DNA of 64,000 nucleotides, from NCBI RefSeq assembly GCF_024703995.1, contig NZ_JAMXQV010000011.1, forward strand, positions 186,001-250,000, given 5' to 3'. Below the pieces are notes generated by a model that saw only the letters and a program-made list of their open reading frames with translations, did no database searches and was not told the origin of the DNA. Each line of letters opens with the position of its first letter. The stretch's first letter is position 1. The stretch comes from Amycolatopsis iheyensis. Lineage in GTDB: Bacteria; Actinomycetota; Actinomycetes; Mycobacteriales; Pseudonocardiaceae. Both the position numbers and the translations under genes were made by a program. Of this stretch, positions 31,091 through 38,895 are shown piece by piece.

Positions 31091-32230
31091 ATGACGCGCT
31101 CGGCCCGGCTGCGGCGGCGCCTCGTCGAGCACCTGCTCGACGAGGACGTCCTGCACGCCCCGGAGTGGATCGACGCCTTCCGCGCGGTGCCCCGCCACGT
31201 CTTCCTGCCGCGCTTCTTCGCGCCGGCGGGCGGGCTGTGGGCGGCGGTCGACCGCGACGACCCGGGCTGGCTGGAGACCGTCTACTCCCGCGACGTCCTC
31301 ATCACCCAGCTCGACGACGACCCGGACCGATGGGACCTCGCCCGGCGCACCGGCCCGGTCGCGGGCACGCCGACGAGCTCGTCGAGCATGCCCTCGATCA
31401 TGGCGATCATGCTGGAGGAGCTGCGCGTGCGCGACGGCCAGCGCGTGCTCGAGATCGGCACCGGCACCGGCTACAACGCCGCGCTGCTGTGCCACCGCTG
31501 CGGCGCCGGCCAGGTGTCCACAGTGGACATCGACCCGGCGATCGTCGCGCAGGCGCAGGAGCGGCTGGCGGCCGCGGGCTACCGCCCGGCGTGCGCGGTC
31601 GGCGACGGCGCGCTCGGCTTCCCGGCCGGCATGCTGTTCGACCGGGTGCTGTGCACGGCCTCGGTGTCGTCGATCCCGCCGGCGTGGCTGGCGCAGACCC
31701 GGCCGGGCGGCCTGATCGTGACGACGTTGAACCGGCCGATCGGCGCCGGGCTGGTCCGGCTGGTGGCCGGCGAAGACGGCAGCGGCCAGGGCCACGTCCT
31801 CGCCCGCGACGGCCGGTTCATGCCGCTGCGCGCCCACCGGCTGCCGGACGCGGCGCCCCGGCCCCGCCCGGCCCGCGACGACTGGGAGCAGACGCGGCTG
31901 CCGATGTCGACGGTCCTGCAGCCCCGCGAGAAGTTCGAGTTCTTCGCCGGCCTGGCCCTGCCCGGCGTCCGCCCGGTCCGCGACCACGCCGACGACAGCG
32001 TCTCGCTGCTCCACCCGGACGGCTCGTGGGTCCACCACCGCAAGCGCGGCGGCGCGGACGAGGTCGCGCAGGGCGGCCCGCGCGCGCTGTGGGAGCTGGC
32101 GGAGGCGGCGTACGTCGAGTGGTGCGAGCTGGGCAAGCCGGACCGCGACCGCTTCGGCGTCACGGTGGACGGCGAGCACCAGCACTTCTGGCTCGACTCC
32201 CCGGACGGCCGCACCTGGCCCCTCGGCTGA
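31091..32230 (+). CDS. PCMT-like SAM methyltransferase
   Basis: 379-residue methyltransferase of the protein-L-isoaspartate O-methyltransferase type. 'PRHVFLPRF' near the start, a Ser-rich lid 'SSSSMPSIMAIMLEELRV' and motif I 'RVLEIGTGTGYNAALLCHRCG' are PCMT signatures; 'VSTVDIDPAIVAQAQERL' follows. It has an extra C-terminal ~190 residues compared with E. coli Pcm, as in actinobacterial proteins of this class that are often labelled RiPP-maturation methyltransferases; no precursor or ATP-grasp gene is adjacent, so that role is not supported. ATG 31091; ends at a hairpin. Confidence 0.88.
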   Translation: MTRSARLRRRLVEHLLDEDVLHAPEWIDAFRAVPRHVFLPRFFAPAGGLWAAVDRDDPGWLETVYSRDVLITQLDDDPDRWDLARRTGPVAGTPTSSSSMPSIMAIMLEELRVRDGQRVLEIGTGTGYNAALLCHRCGAGQVSTVDIDPAIVAQAQERLAAAGYRPACAVGDGALGFPAGMLFDRVLCTASVSSIPPAWLAQTRPGGLIVTTLNRPIGAGLVRLVAGEDGSGQGHVLARDGRFMPLRAHRLPDAAPRPRPARDDWEQTRLPMSTVLQPREKFEFFAGLALPGVRPVRDHADDSVSLLHPDGSWVHHRKRGGADEVAQGGPRALWELAEAAYVEWCELGKPDRDRFGVTVDGEHQHFWLDSPDGRTWPLG

Positions 32231-32231
32231 G

Positions 32232-32262
32232 AAGCGGCACTTTCCCTATGAAAGTGCCGCTT
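32232..32262. repeat. GCGGCACTTTC hairpin, copy A (terminator)
   Basis: AAGCGGCACTTTC, loop CCTAT, GAAAGTGCCGCTT: 13-bp perfect stem between convergent genes (stops at 32230 and 32268). A closely related hairpin, loop GTAGG, is at 47278-47304, also between convergent genes. Confidence 0.85.
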
Positions 32263-32267
32263 TGGGG

Positions 32268-32870
32268 TCAGGGCAGGCGGGCGCGGATCCACTTCTCGAC
32301 GTGGTCGGCCGCGGCCTCCGGCGAAGCTTCGGTCGTGTCGAAGACGTCGACGCCCAGCTCCGGCGCGGACTTCCGGAGCCACTCGGTGAACTCCAGCATC
32401 TCTTCGATCCGCGGCTCGTCCCACTCCCGCCACGCCGGGCGCGCCCGCAAGCGTTTGCGCAACGACTCGGGGCTGCTGACCAGCGCCAGGTAGTGGACGT
32501 CGCTGAAGAAGGCGCGCTCTGGCAGCGGCTCGAACTCCGGCGGCGCGACCGTCCCGCACAGCACGACCGGGCGGCCGTTCTGGTGCAGCATCGCCGCCAT
32601 CCGCAGCCAGGTCGCGCGGAAGCCTTCGACGTCTTCGCCCGTCCACAGGACGTCCTGCTCCAGCACGACGACCTCGCCGCCGAACCGGGCGGCCAGCAGC
32701 GGCCCGAGCGTCGACTTGCCGGCGCCGCTCGGGCCGGTCAGCGCGAACAGCGGCAGCTTCCGGAACGGCCACGCGTGCCCGCAGCGCACGCATTCGAGCG
32801 TGCTGCCGGAGACGACCGGGCGGTCCGCCCGGTCGCCGCACGCCGGGCAGATCCGCAGGTCGAGAACCAC
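32268..32870 (-). CDS. Zinc-ribbon P-loop nucleotide kinase-like protein
   Basis: 200-residue protein in two parts. Residues 1-38 form a zinc ribbon with two CxxC knuckles ('RICPACGDRADRP', 'LECVRCGHAWPF'). Residues 40-200 form a P-loop kinase: Walker A 'LTGPSGAGKSTLG' (about 45-55), 'VVVLEQDVLW', 'VVLCGTVAP', LID-like 'RKRLRARPAWREWDEPRIEEML' and a final helix. The zinc ribbon fused to a small kinase is unusual. The GTG start at 32870 comes 1 nt after the TFIIB-ribbon gene stop; the frame is open upstream only through that gene. Substrate unknown. Confidence 0.87.
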   Translation of the reverse strand: MVLDLRICPACGDRADRPVVSGSTLECVRCGHAWPFRKLPLFALTGPSGAGKSTLGPLLAARFGGEVVVLEQDVLWTGEDVEGFRATWLRMAAMLHQNGRPVVLCGTVAPPEFEPLPERAFFSDVHYLALVSSPESLRKRLRARPAWREWDEPRIEEMLEFTEWLRKSAPELGVDVFDTTEASPEAAADHVEKWIRARLP

Positions 32871-32871
32871 C

Positions 32872-33219
32872 TCAGTCGAAGAGGTTCTCGAGGAAGCCGC
32901 GCTTGCGGTGGCCGTGCCCGTACGGCCTCGGCGAGTCCGAGTACCCACCGCGGTGCGGCCGCGGCGAGTCGGCGTACCCACCTCGGTAGCCCTTCGGCGA
33001 ATCCGGGTAGCCGCCGCGGTACGGCCGCGGCGAGTCGGGACGGCCGTGTCCGCCCTGGTAGGGCGGCGGCTGGTGACCGTAGAAGGAGCTCTCCGCACCG
33101 GCGATCGCTTCGAGCTCACCGCGGTCCAGGAAGATCCCGCGGCAGCCCTCGCACTGCTCGATGTGGACGCCGTTCTTGTCGACGGTGCGCATCTGGTTCT
33201 GACACTTCGGACAAATCAC
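32872..33219 (-). CDS. zf-TFIIB zinc-ribbon protein with RGGY repeat tail
   Basis: 115-residue protein. Residues 1-40 are a zf-TFIIB ribbon with four Cys ('CPKCQNQ', 'QCEGCRGIFLDRGELEAI'). Residues 50-105 are four imperfect ~11-residue repeats of the form 'DSPRPYRGGY', ending in a basic tail 'GHGHRKRGFLENLF'. Such tails are disordered and often bind RNA or condense. GTG at 33219. Directly upstream of the zinc-ribbon kinase, so both ribbons are made together; a shared complex is an inference. Confidence 0.88.
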   Translation of the reverse strand: MICPKCQNQMRTVDKNGVHIEQCEGCRGIFLDRGELEAIAGAESSFYGHQPPPYQGGHGRPDSPRPYRGGYPDSPKGYRGGYADSPRPHRGGYSDSPRPYGHGHRKRGFLENLFD

Positions 33220-33244
33220 ACATCAGAGCCTACGCATAAACGGC

Positions 33245-33613
33245 TCAGCAGGCGCAGAGGCAGAACGGGTGGCCCGCGGGATCGGCGTAGACGCGAAAGG
33301 TCTCCGGCCCGTCGTCCAGCAGTTTCGCGCCGAGGCCGAGGACGCGCTCGTGCGCCGCCTCCAGGTCGGTGACGTTCAGGTCGAGGTGCAGCTGCTGCGG
33401 GTTCTCGGCGGACGGCCAGTCCGGCGGCCGGTGGTCGGGCACGCGCTGGAAGGCGATGCCCGCGCCGCCGGCGGGGTTCGCGAGGGTGACCCAGTGCCCG
33501 TCCTCGGCGACTTCGGGCGCGCCCCACTCGAGCACCGCCCGGTAGAAGCCGGCCAGCGCCACCGGGTCGGGGCAGTCGAGGGCCACCACACCCAGGGTCG
33601 GCACCGCGCTCAT
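33245..33613 (-). CDS. VOC-family protein (glyoxalase-like)
   Basis: 122-residue VOC fold: 'LGVVALDCPDPVALAGFYRAVLEWGAPEV', 'PQQLHLDLNVTDLEAAHERVLGLGAKLLDDGPETFRVYADPAGHPFCLC'. The paired beta-alpha-beta-beta-beta layout and the end GHPFCLC are typical of actinobacterial glyoxalase-like proteins. ATG 33613 with GAGGAG 5 nt upstream. Divergent from the first CGNR regulator; the shared region holds an 18-bp palindrome. Confidence 0.92.
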   Translation of the reverse strand: MSAVPTLGVVALDCPDPVALAGFYRAVLEWGAPEVAEDGHWVTLANPAGGAGIAFQRVPDHRPPDWPSAENPQQLHLDLNVTDLEAAHERVLGLGAKLLDDGPETFRVYADPAGHPFCLCAC

Positions 33614-33635
33614 CGTCGCTCCTCTCGATCGTGAG

Positions 33636-33653
33636 TAACCAGTCAACTGATTA
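33636..33653. promoter_or_regulatory. Operator candidate between VOC and CGNR genes
   Basis: TAACCAGTCAACTGATTA is an imperfect 18-bp palindrome (one mismatch per arm). A second half-site ACTGGTT lies at 33695, just before the GTG start of the CGNR gene at 33704. The spacing and place suit control of both divergent genes by the CGNR protein. Confidence 0.65.
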
Positions 33654-33703
33654 TGTGGGTTAGCGCACGCGGGGGCAACCACCCTTCGCCGTACACTGGT
33701 TCG

Positions 33704-34165
33704 GTGCACACCGACGCGTCCCTCGTGGTGGAGTTCCTCAACACGGTCAACGTCGAAGAGGGCACTGACCTGCTCGAAGATCCCGGGCAGTGGCGAGTCT
33801 GGGCGAAGGGGCACGCACTGACGCCCAACCCGGCGCCCGAAGCCCGCGCGGCCCGCGACGCCCTGCGCGCGGCGATCGGCGACCCCCGCCTCCCGGGCGG
33901 CAGCCTGGACGTCGGCACCCGCATCTCCCTGACCGACGACGGCCCGGCACTGATGGCCGAGGACGTGGTGGGCGCGGTGTTCGCGGCCTGCGCGCGGCTG
34001 GTGGTCCGCGGCGACTGGATCAGGCTGAAGATCTGCCCGGCCGACACGTGCCTGTGGGCGTTCTACGACGAGTCCCGCAACCGGTCACGCACGTGGTGCT
34101 CGATGCGGGTGTGCGGAAACCGCGAGAAAGCGCGGGGCTGGCGAGCCCGCGCGGCCACCGGCTGA
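33704..34165 (+). CDS. CGNR zinc-finger regulator (ABATE domain)
   Basis: 153-residue protein with an N-terminal ABATE-type region ('LVVEFLNTVNVEEGTDLLEDPGQWRVWAKGHAL') and a C-terminal CGNR zinc finger: 'KICPADTCLWAFYDESRNRSRTWCSMRVCGNREKARGWRAR'. The four Cys and the CGNR signature are complete. Family members are probable ligand-responsive DNA-binding regulators. GTG 33704; divergent from a VOC gene. A second CGNR protein of different sequence is at 47305-47850. Confidence 0.9.
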   Translation: MHTDASLVVEFLNTVNVEEGTDLLEDPGQWRVWAKGHALTPNPAPEARAARDALRAAIGDPRLPGGSLDVGTRISLTDDGPALMAEDVVGAVFAACARLVVRGDWIRLKICPADTCLWAFYDESRNRSRTWCSMRVCGNREKARGWRARAATG

Positions 34166-34216
34166 ACCCCTCGCGACGGCGGACGCTCTCATCCGAGCGG
34201 CGGGCCCTCGAACGGC

Positions 34217-34354
34217 TGTGGACAACTCCCCGCCGGATCACCACATATCCACGCCCGAGCCATCCCCACCCCCCACACGTTGTGGACACTCGTTAGGCCA
34301 TCACCGTGAAAACCTGTGGATAACCCCGGGGATAACTCAGCTTCCTGTGGACAA
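34217..34354. promoter_or_regulatory. Cluster of DnaA-box-like 9-mers
   Basis: Same-orientation matches to the DnaA box (TGTGGATAA/TGTGGACAA): 34217-34225 TGTGGACAA (perfect), 34281-34289 TGTGGACAC (8/9), 34315-34323 TGTGGATAA (perfect), 34346-34354 TGTGGACAA (perfect), with weaker ones near 34245 and 34327. They fall within 138 bp of noncoding DNA between the CGNR gene and the end of the convergent DUF445 gene, in a region of locally lower GC. Candidate DnaA-binding cluster. Confidence 0.6.
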
Positions 34355-34393
34355 CTGGTTTCAGGCTCCCCCAGGTGTGGTATACGCCCAGGC

Positions 34394-35692
34394 TCAGAAC
34401 AGCAGCTCCGCCACCGCGTAGATGACGAGCCCGGCCAGTGCGCCGACCACCGTGCCGTTGATGCGGATGAACTGCAGGTCACGCCCCACCTGGAGCTCGA
34501 TCTTGCGGGACGTCTCCTCGGCGTCCCAGCGCTCGACCGTGTCGGTGATGATCGTCGTGATCTCGCCCGAGTAGTTCTTCACCAGGTACGCCGCCGCGCC
34601 CTCGACCCAGCCGTCCGCCTTGGCCCGCAGCTGGTCGTCCGAAACCAGGCGGGAGCCCAGGGACATCAGGCCGAGGCGCACCCGGCGGCGCAGCTCGCTC
34701 GACGGGTCCTCCGCCGCCGTCAGCAGCATCTCCTTCGCCGTGCTCCACGCCGAGCCGATCAGGCGCTGGACCTCCTCGTGGTGCACGATCTGCCCCTTGA
34801 CCTGCTCGGCGCGGGCCATCACGTCCGGGTCGGTCTGCAGGTCCTGGGCGAACTCGCCGAGGAACTTGTCCAGCGCCAGCCGCATCGGGTGGTTCACGTC
34901 GGTCTTCACCGCCCACGCGAACGACAGCACCTCGCCGTACACCTTGTCCGCGAGCATCTCGTCGACGAACTTCGGCGACCAGCTCGGCGCCCGGTCCGAC
35001 ACCACGCGCAGCATCGCCGTGTGGTTGTCGCGGACCCACTCGTACGCGCGGTCGCACATCAGGTCCACCAGCTTGTGGTGCGCGCCGTCCGCGAACACGC
35101 CCTGCAGGATCTTGCCCAGCGGCGGACCCCACGGCTTGTCGATGATCCGGCGCGCGACCGCCTGCTCCATGATCGCCTGGACGTCCTCGTCGCGGAGCAC
35201 CTTCACCGCCGCCCGGACCATCGTGGCCACCTCGGACGTCACGCGCTCCGCGTTCTCCTCCTGCGAAAGCCAGCCGCCCAGCCGCCGCGCGATCTCGACG
35301 CGCCGGATCTTGTCGCGGATGACCTCCTCGGAGAGGAAGTTCGACCCGACGAACTCGCCGAGGCTGTTGCCCAGGGCGTCCTTCTTGTTCGGGATGATCG
35401 CCGTGTGCGGGATCTTCAGCCCGAGCGGGTGCCGGAACAGCGCCGTGACGGCGAACCAGTCGGCCAGCGCGCCGACCATGCCGGCTTCGGCGGCGGCGCG
35501 CACGTAGCCGACCCAGCCCGGCCAGCCGGCCGACTGCGCCCAGCTGGTGAGCAGGAACACGAGCGTCGCGCCGAGCAGGAACGACAGCGCGACCAGCTTC
35601 ATCTTGCGCAGCGCGCGCCGCTTTTCCGCTTCTCCGGCGGCACCACCCGGCGGATCGGCCGGGGTCACCTTGGCGGGGGTCAGTTGCTCCAC
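34394..35692 (-). CDS. DUF445 membrane protein
   Basis: 432-residue DUF445 family protein: N-terminal membrane segments ('LVALSFLLGATLVFLLTSWAQSAG', 'VRAAAEAGMVGALADWFAVTALFRHPLG'), a long central helical/coiled region ('RVTSEVATMVRAAVKVLRDEDVQAIMEQAV', 'IGSAWSTAKEMLLTAAEDP') and a C-terminal hydrophobic helix ('INGTVVGALAGLVIYAVAELLF'). The 'GALADWFAVTALFRHPLGLKIPHTAIIPNKKD' motif is diagnostic. Function unknown. GTG start at 35692. It is divergent from the aminotransferase gene; its 3' end faces the DnaA-box cluster. Confidence 0.9.
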   Translation of the reverse strand: MEQLTPAKVTPADPPGGAAGEAEKRRALRKMKLVALSFLLGATLVFLLTSWAQSAGWPGWVGYVRAAAEAGMVGALADWFAVTALFRHPLGLKIPHTAIIPNKKDALGNSLGEFVGSNFLSEEVIRDKIRRVEIARRLGGWLSQEENAERVTSEVATMVRAAVKVLRDEDVQAIMEQAVARRIIDKPWGPPLGKILQGVFADGAHHKLVDLMCDRAYEWVRDNHTAMLRVVSDRAPSWSPKFVDEMLADKVYGEVLSFAWAVKTDVNHPMRLALDKFLGEFAQDLQTDPDVMARAEQVKGQIVHHEEVQRLIGSAWSTAKEMLLTAAEDPSSELRRRVRLGLMSLGSRLVSDDQLRAKADGWVEGAAAYLVKNYSGEITTIITDTVERWDAEETSRKIELQVGRDLQFIRINGTVVGALAGLVIYAVAELLF

Positions 35693-35715
35693 ATCACCAT
35701 TGTCCGTGAGGATGG

Positions 35716-36888
35716 GTGATCGTGCGCGAACCTGCTCTCGTCCCCCGCCTCCGGCCGTTCACCGCGACCATCTTCGCCGAGATGACGGCGCTGGCCGTCC
35801 GGCACGACGCCGTGAACCTCGGCCAGGGCTTCCCGGACACCGACGGCCCGGCCGGCATGCTCGACGCGGCGAAGAACGCGCTGTTCGGCGGCGCGAACCA
35901 GTACCCGCCGGGGCCCGGGCGGCCCGAGCTGCGGGCGGCGATCGCGCGGCACCGGCTGCGCTACGGCACCGAGTACGACCCGGACACGGAGATCCTCGTC
36001 ACCGCGGGCGCGACCGAGGCCATCGCGGCGACGCTGATCGCGCTGACCGAGGCCGGCGACGAGGTCATCGTCATCGAGCCCTACTACGACTCCTACGCCG
36101 CCGCGGTCGCGATGGCGGGCGCCGAGCGGAAGGTCGTCGGGCTGGTCGAAGGCGAGAACGGCCGCTTCGGCCTCGACGTCGACGGGCTGCGTGCCGCCGT
36201 CACGCCGCGGACCCGGGCGATCCTGGTCAACTCGCCGCACAACCCGACCGGCACGGTGTTCACCCGCGCCGAGCTCGAAGCACTCGCGGCGCTGTGCGTC
36301 GAGCACGACCTGATCGCCATCTGCGACGAGGTCTACGAGCACCTGGTGTTCGACGACGCAGCGCACATCCCCCTCGTCACGCTGCCCGGCATGCGCGAGC
36401 GGACGGTCAGCATCTCCAGCGCCGGCAAGTCGTTCAACTGCACCGGCTGGAAGATCGGCTGGGTCTGCTCGACGCCGGAGCTGGTCGCGGCGGTGAAGGC
36501 GGCGAAGCAGTTCATCACGTTCGTCTCGGGCGGGCCGCTGCAGCCGGCCGTCGCGCACGCGCTCGACCACGAGCTGCCCTGGGTCGACGGGCTGCGCGAG
36601 AGCCTCCAGGAGAAGCGGGACAGGCTTTCGGCGGGGCTCGCCGACGCGGGTTTCGCGGTGCGGCCGACGGCGGGCACGTACTTCGTCTGCGCCGACGTCC
36701 GGCCGCTCGGCTTCACCGACGCCGCCGACCTCGCGTGGGAGCTGCCGGAACGGGTCGGCGTCGCCGCGGTTCCCGTCAAAGTGTTCACCGATCACCCGGA
36801 CGAGTGGAAACACCTGCTGCGTTTCGCGTTCTGCAAGCGCAACGACGTCATCGACGAAGCCATCACCCGATTGCGCAAACTCGTCTGA
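35716..36888 (+). CDS. Class I/II PLP aminotransferase (DapC/KAT-like)
   Basis: 390-residue aspartate-aminotransferase fold enzyme. 'VNLGQGFPDTDGPAGMLDAAKNAL' (N-terminal signature of the kynurenine aminotransferase / N-succinyl-DAP aminotransferase group), 'VTAGATEAIAATLIAL', 'NSPHNPTGTVFT', 'ICDEVYEHLVFD' and the PLP Lys in 'SISSAGKSFNCTGWKIGW'. The close mycobacterial relative is annotated DapC (lysine biosynthesis), but other amino acceptors are possible. GTG at 35716 or, better spaced from GAGG, 35722. Monocistronic. Confidence 0.9.
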   Translation: MIVREPALVPRLRPFTATIFAEMTALAVRHDAVNLGQGFPDTDGPAGMLDAAKNALFGGANQYPPGPGRPELRAAIARHRLRYGTEYDPDTEILVTAGATEAIAATLIALTEAGDEVIVIEPYYDSYAAAVAMAGAERKVVGLVEGENGRFGLDVDGLRAAVTPRTRAILVNSPHNPTGTVFTRAELEALAALCVEHDLIAICDEVYEHLVFDDAAHIPLVTLPGMRERTVSISSAGKSFNCTGWKIGWVCSTPELVAAVKAAKQFITFVSGGPLQPAVAHALDHELPWVDGLRESLQEKRDRLSAGLADAGFAVRPTAGTYFVCADVRPLGFTDAADLAWELPERVGVAAVPVKVFTDHPDEWKHLLRFAFCKRNDVIDEAITRLRKLV

Positions 36889-37263
36889 CGACCGTCCGCG
36901 TCCCACATTCCGGACTTCCGGGTGATCGTGGGCCATCCGGTACCGAGCGCGCACGCGGCAACACCCACCGCGACGCTGCTCCGGCAAACATCAGGTCAGC
37001 GCCAAAAGTGCAAGTTGCAGTAATGCTCCGAATGGCCGCAACAGAACGCCCGAACGGCACTGAGAGTGATCAACTCGTCGGCCGCAGATACCTTGCCCGG
37101 TAGGGCCGTTCCGCCTTACGGGCTGGATCGGGAGCGGGAGAGATGAAAGACTCCCGAGCGGTGCTAGAAAGAGTGCAGCCCCGGGGGAACTGCGACCTGG
37201 CCGGAGAAAGACCCCAGCAAGATCAGTCTCGAGCGTTCGTCGCGAGAGGCTCAGGCGCGGACG
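36889..37263. other. Intergenic region, nothing recognised
   Basis: 375 bp ahead of the secreted Thr/Pro-rich protein. It contains small possible hairpins (CGGGAG...CTCCCG near 37130-37160) and a 64-codon frame at 37143-37337 that overlaps the next gene and lacks an SD. No riboswitch consensus (TPP, B12, SAM, ydaO) could be recognised. Presumably the promoter of the 37264 gene. Confidence 0.5.
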
Positions 37264-38385
37264 GTGGTGGTGGCGGTGAGCAGCACGGCAAACGTGCGCC
37301 GCGGCGCCCCCGCACGACCTGCGCTCACTCCGGGTGAAGCACGCGCTCCACGCGCCTGGACCGCGGCGCTGCAGCGGCCCGCCGCCAAGATCGCGGTCGC
37401 CGGTGGTCTGACGCTGGCCGGCTGGCTGCTCACCGGCGCGTTGTCCGGCAGCACCGCGGCCGCCGCCGAGCCGGCCACCGCGTGCCAGCACACCGCCGCG
37501 TCCACTGTGGAGCACAAGGGCCTGCTGTCGCTCGGCCACCACCGCGGTCACCGCGACACCACCTGCGCGCAGCAGCCGAAGGACGAGCCCGAAACCTCGA
37601 CCACCTCGACCACCTCGACGACCGAAGAGCAGCCGGCCGCGCAGAAGCAGAGCGTCCAGAAGCAGTCCACGGCGAAGACGAAGTCCACAACGGACAGCGA
37701 GACCACCACCACCACGAAGGCCACGCAGTCCGGCGGCGGCCTGCTCGGCGGGCTCGCCGGCGGCGTCCTCAACGTCGTCGGCGGCACCCTGACCACGGTC
37801 ACGCACACCGTCGGCGCGGTCACGACCACGCTGTCCCACACCGTGCTCGCGCCGCTCACGCAGCCGCCCGCGGACAACCCGGACGCGCCCGTCGTGCTCC
37901 CGCTCGACGACATCCTGAACCCGATCCTCAACGGCGGCTCGAACTCCGGCGGCGTCACGGTGACGCTCCCGGCCACCACGACCGCCGCCGTCACGCAGAC
38001 CACGCCCGCCGCCACCGAGACCGCGCCGGTCCAGCAGCCCGCGGCCCAGCCGCCGCAGCAGACCTCGCGGGTCGCGGTGGTGCACCTGGTCGAGCACCAG
38101 AACACGCTGCCCGCCAAGCAGGAGCAGCCGCGCGACTCGGGCGTCCACGCCTCGGGTGGCGGCGGCGACTCGACGCCGGGCCTGCCCGGCGGCACCAGCG
38201 CCCCGAGCGCGCCGGCGCCCAGCGCGGCCCCCGGGCACGACGGCCCGGGCGGTGCCCGCCACCCGTTCGCCGTCCACACCGACGACGTCACCACCACCCA
38301 GCTGAAGCTCATCGGCGCCAGCCGCGACCACGAGGTCGACGGCGCGGGCAGGGAAGCAGCCCTGCCCACCACCTCCCCCGACTGA
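37264..38385 (+). CDS. Secreted Thr/Pro-rich protein, unknown function
   Basis: 373-residue exported protein of no recognised family. Several GTG codons (37264, 37267, 37270, 37276) could start it. A basic N-terminus (about 1-45) precedes a hydrophobic signal ('KIAVAGGLTLAGWLLTGALSG') and a signal-peptidase-like 'AAAAEPA'. The mature part is low-complexity: Thr/Ser/Glu/Gln runs ('TSTTSTTSTTEEQPAAQKQS'), a more ordered hydrophobic block ('LLGGLAGGVLNVVGGTLTTV', about 150-200) and a Gly/Pro/Ala tail. Likely a cell-surface or wall protein with a mucin-like stalk. Preceded by the 375-bp noncoding region. Confidence 0.75.
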   Translation: MVVAVSSTANVRRGAPARPALTPGEARAPRAWTAALQRPAAKIAVAGGLTLAGWLLTGALSGSTAAAAEPATACQHTAASTVEHKGLLSLGHHRGHRDTTCAQQPKDEPETSTTSTTSTTEEQPAAQKQSVQKQSTAKTKSTTDSETTTTTKATQSGGGLLGGLAGGVLNVVGGTLTTVTHTVGAVTTTLSHTVLAPLTQPPADNPDAPVVLPLDDILNPILNGGSNSGGVTVTLPATTTAAVTQTTPAATETAPVQQPAAQPPQQTSRVAVVHLVEHQNTLPAKQEQPRDSGVHASGGGGDSTPGLPGGTSAPSAPAPSAAPGHDGPGGARHPFAVHTDDVTTTQLKLIGASRDHEVDGAGREAALPTTSPD

Positions 38386-38895
38386 CCCCCGACCGGGCAG
38401 CCGGGGAGAACTGCGTCCAAAACAAGATCAACTGGACGCTCGCGCACGCCGCGAATCCCCTGCTCCAGTACGTAATCCGTGGCTCTTTCACGTCTCGTGA
38501 CGCCCTCGCGCGCGTCCGACGTACCCCAGGGGCGAAAACCATGCGAAACCACCGCGTTTCCGAACCACACAGTCTTTCCGACCGGCCGACCGCGCCCGGC
38601 CGGGTCGGATCCCGGTCCCGGCGTCGCGCTGCCCCCGCGACGCCGGGACCCACACCGGGCGCGCTCCGGGAGTCCTCGCTCACCGCGCCGAGCGAGGTCT
38701 CGCAGTACCGAGAGCGCGCCTGAACCGCGGGCTTCCCGGCACGTCGAGGGGCTGTGCCGGGAAGCCAGCGGTTACCCGCGAGCGGGGTCACGTCCGCGAG
38801 CGGGGGTGTGAACCGACGAACCGGTGCGCTGGATGCACACACACGCCGCCCATCCCTGGGGCACGGCTCGCATCCAGCGCACCGGTTCGCTCGTT
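38386..38895. other. Noncoding region with two strong hairpins
   Basis: No gene is supported here. 38614-38628 GGTCCCGGCGTCGCG pairs perfectly with 38636-38650 (7-nt loop), a terminator for the secreted-protein gene. 38817-38836 CGAACCGGTGCGCTGGATGC pairs perfectly over 20 bp with 38870-38889 (33-nt loop), just after the stop of the MocR gene on the other strand. The 36-kb-side repeat families are not present. Confidence 0.7.

Noticed and set aside
31091..32230. RiPP maturation methyltransferase (FxLD or ATP-grasp type)
   Set aside because: No precursor peptide, ATP-grasp or lanthipeptide genes are adjacent, so the general PCMT-like call is safer.
34217..34354. Replication origin reading of the DnaA-box cluster
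   Set aside because: No dnaA, dnaN, rpmH or gidB nearby, no AT-rich unwinding region; kept only as a DnaA-binding candidate.
36889..37263. Riboswitch upstream of the secreted protein
   Set aside because: I searched by eye for TPP, B12, SAM, glycine and ydaO cores and found none; the small stems are not diagnostic.
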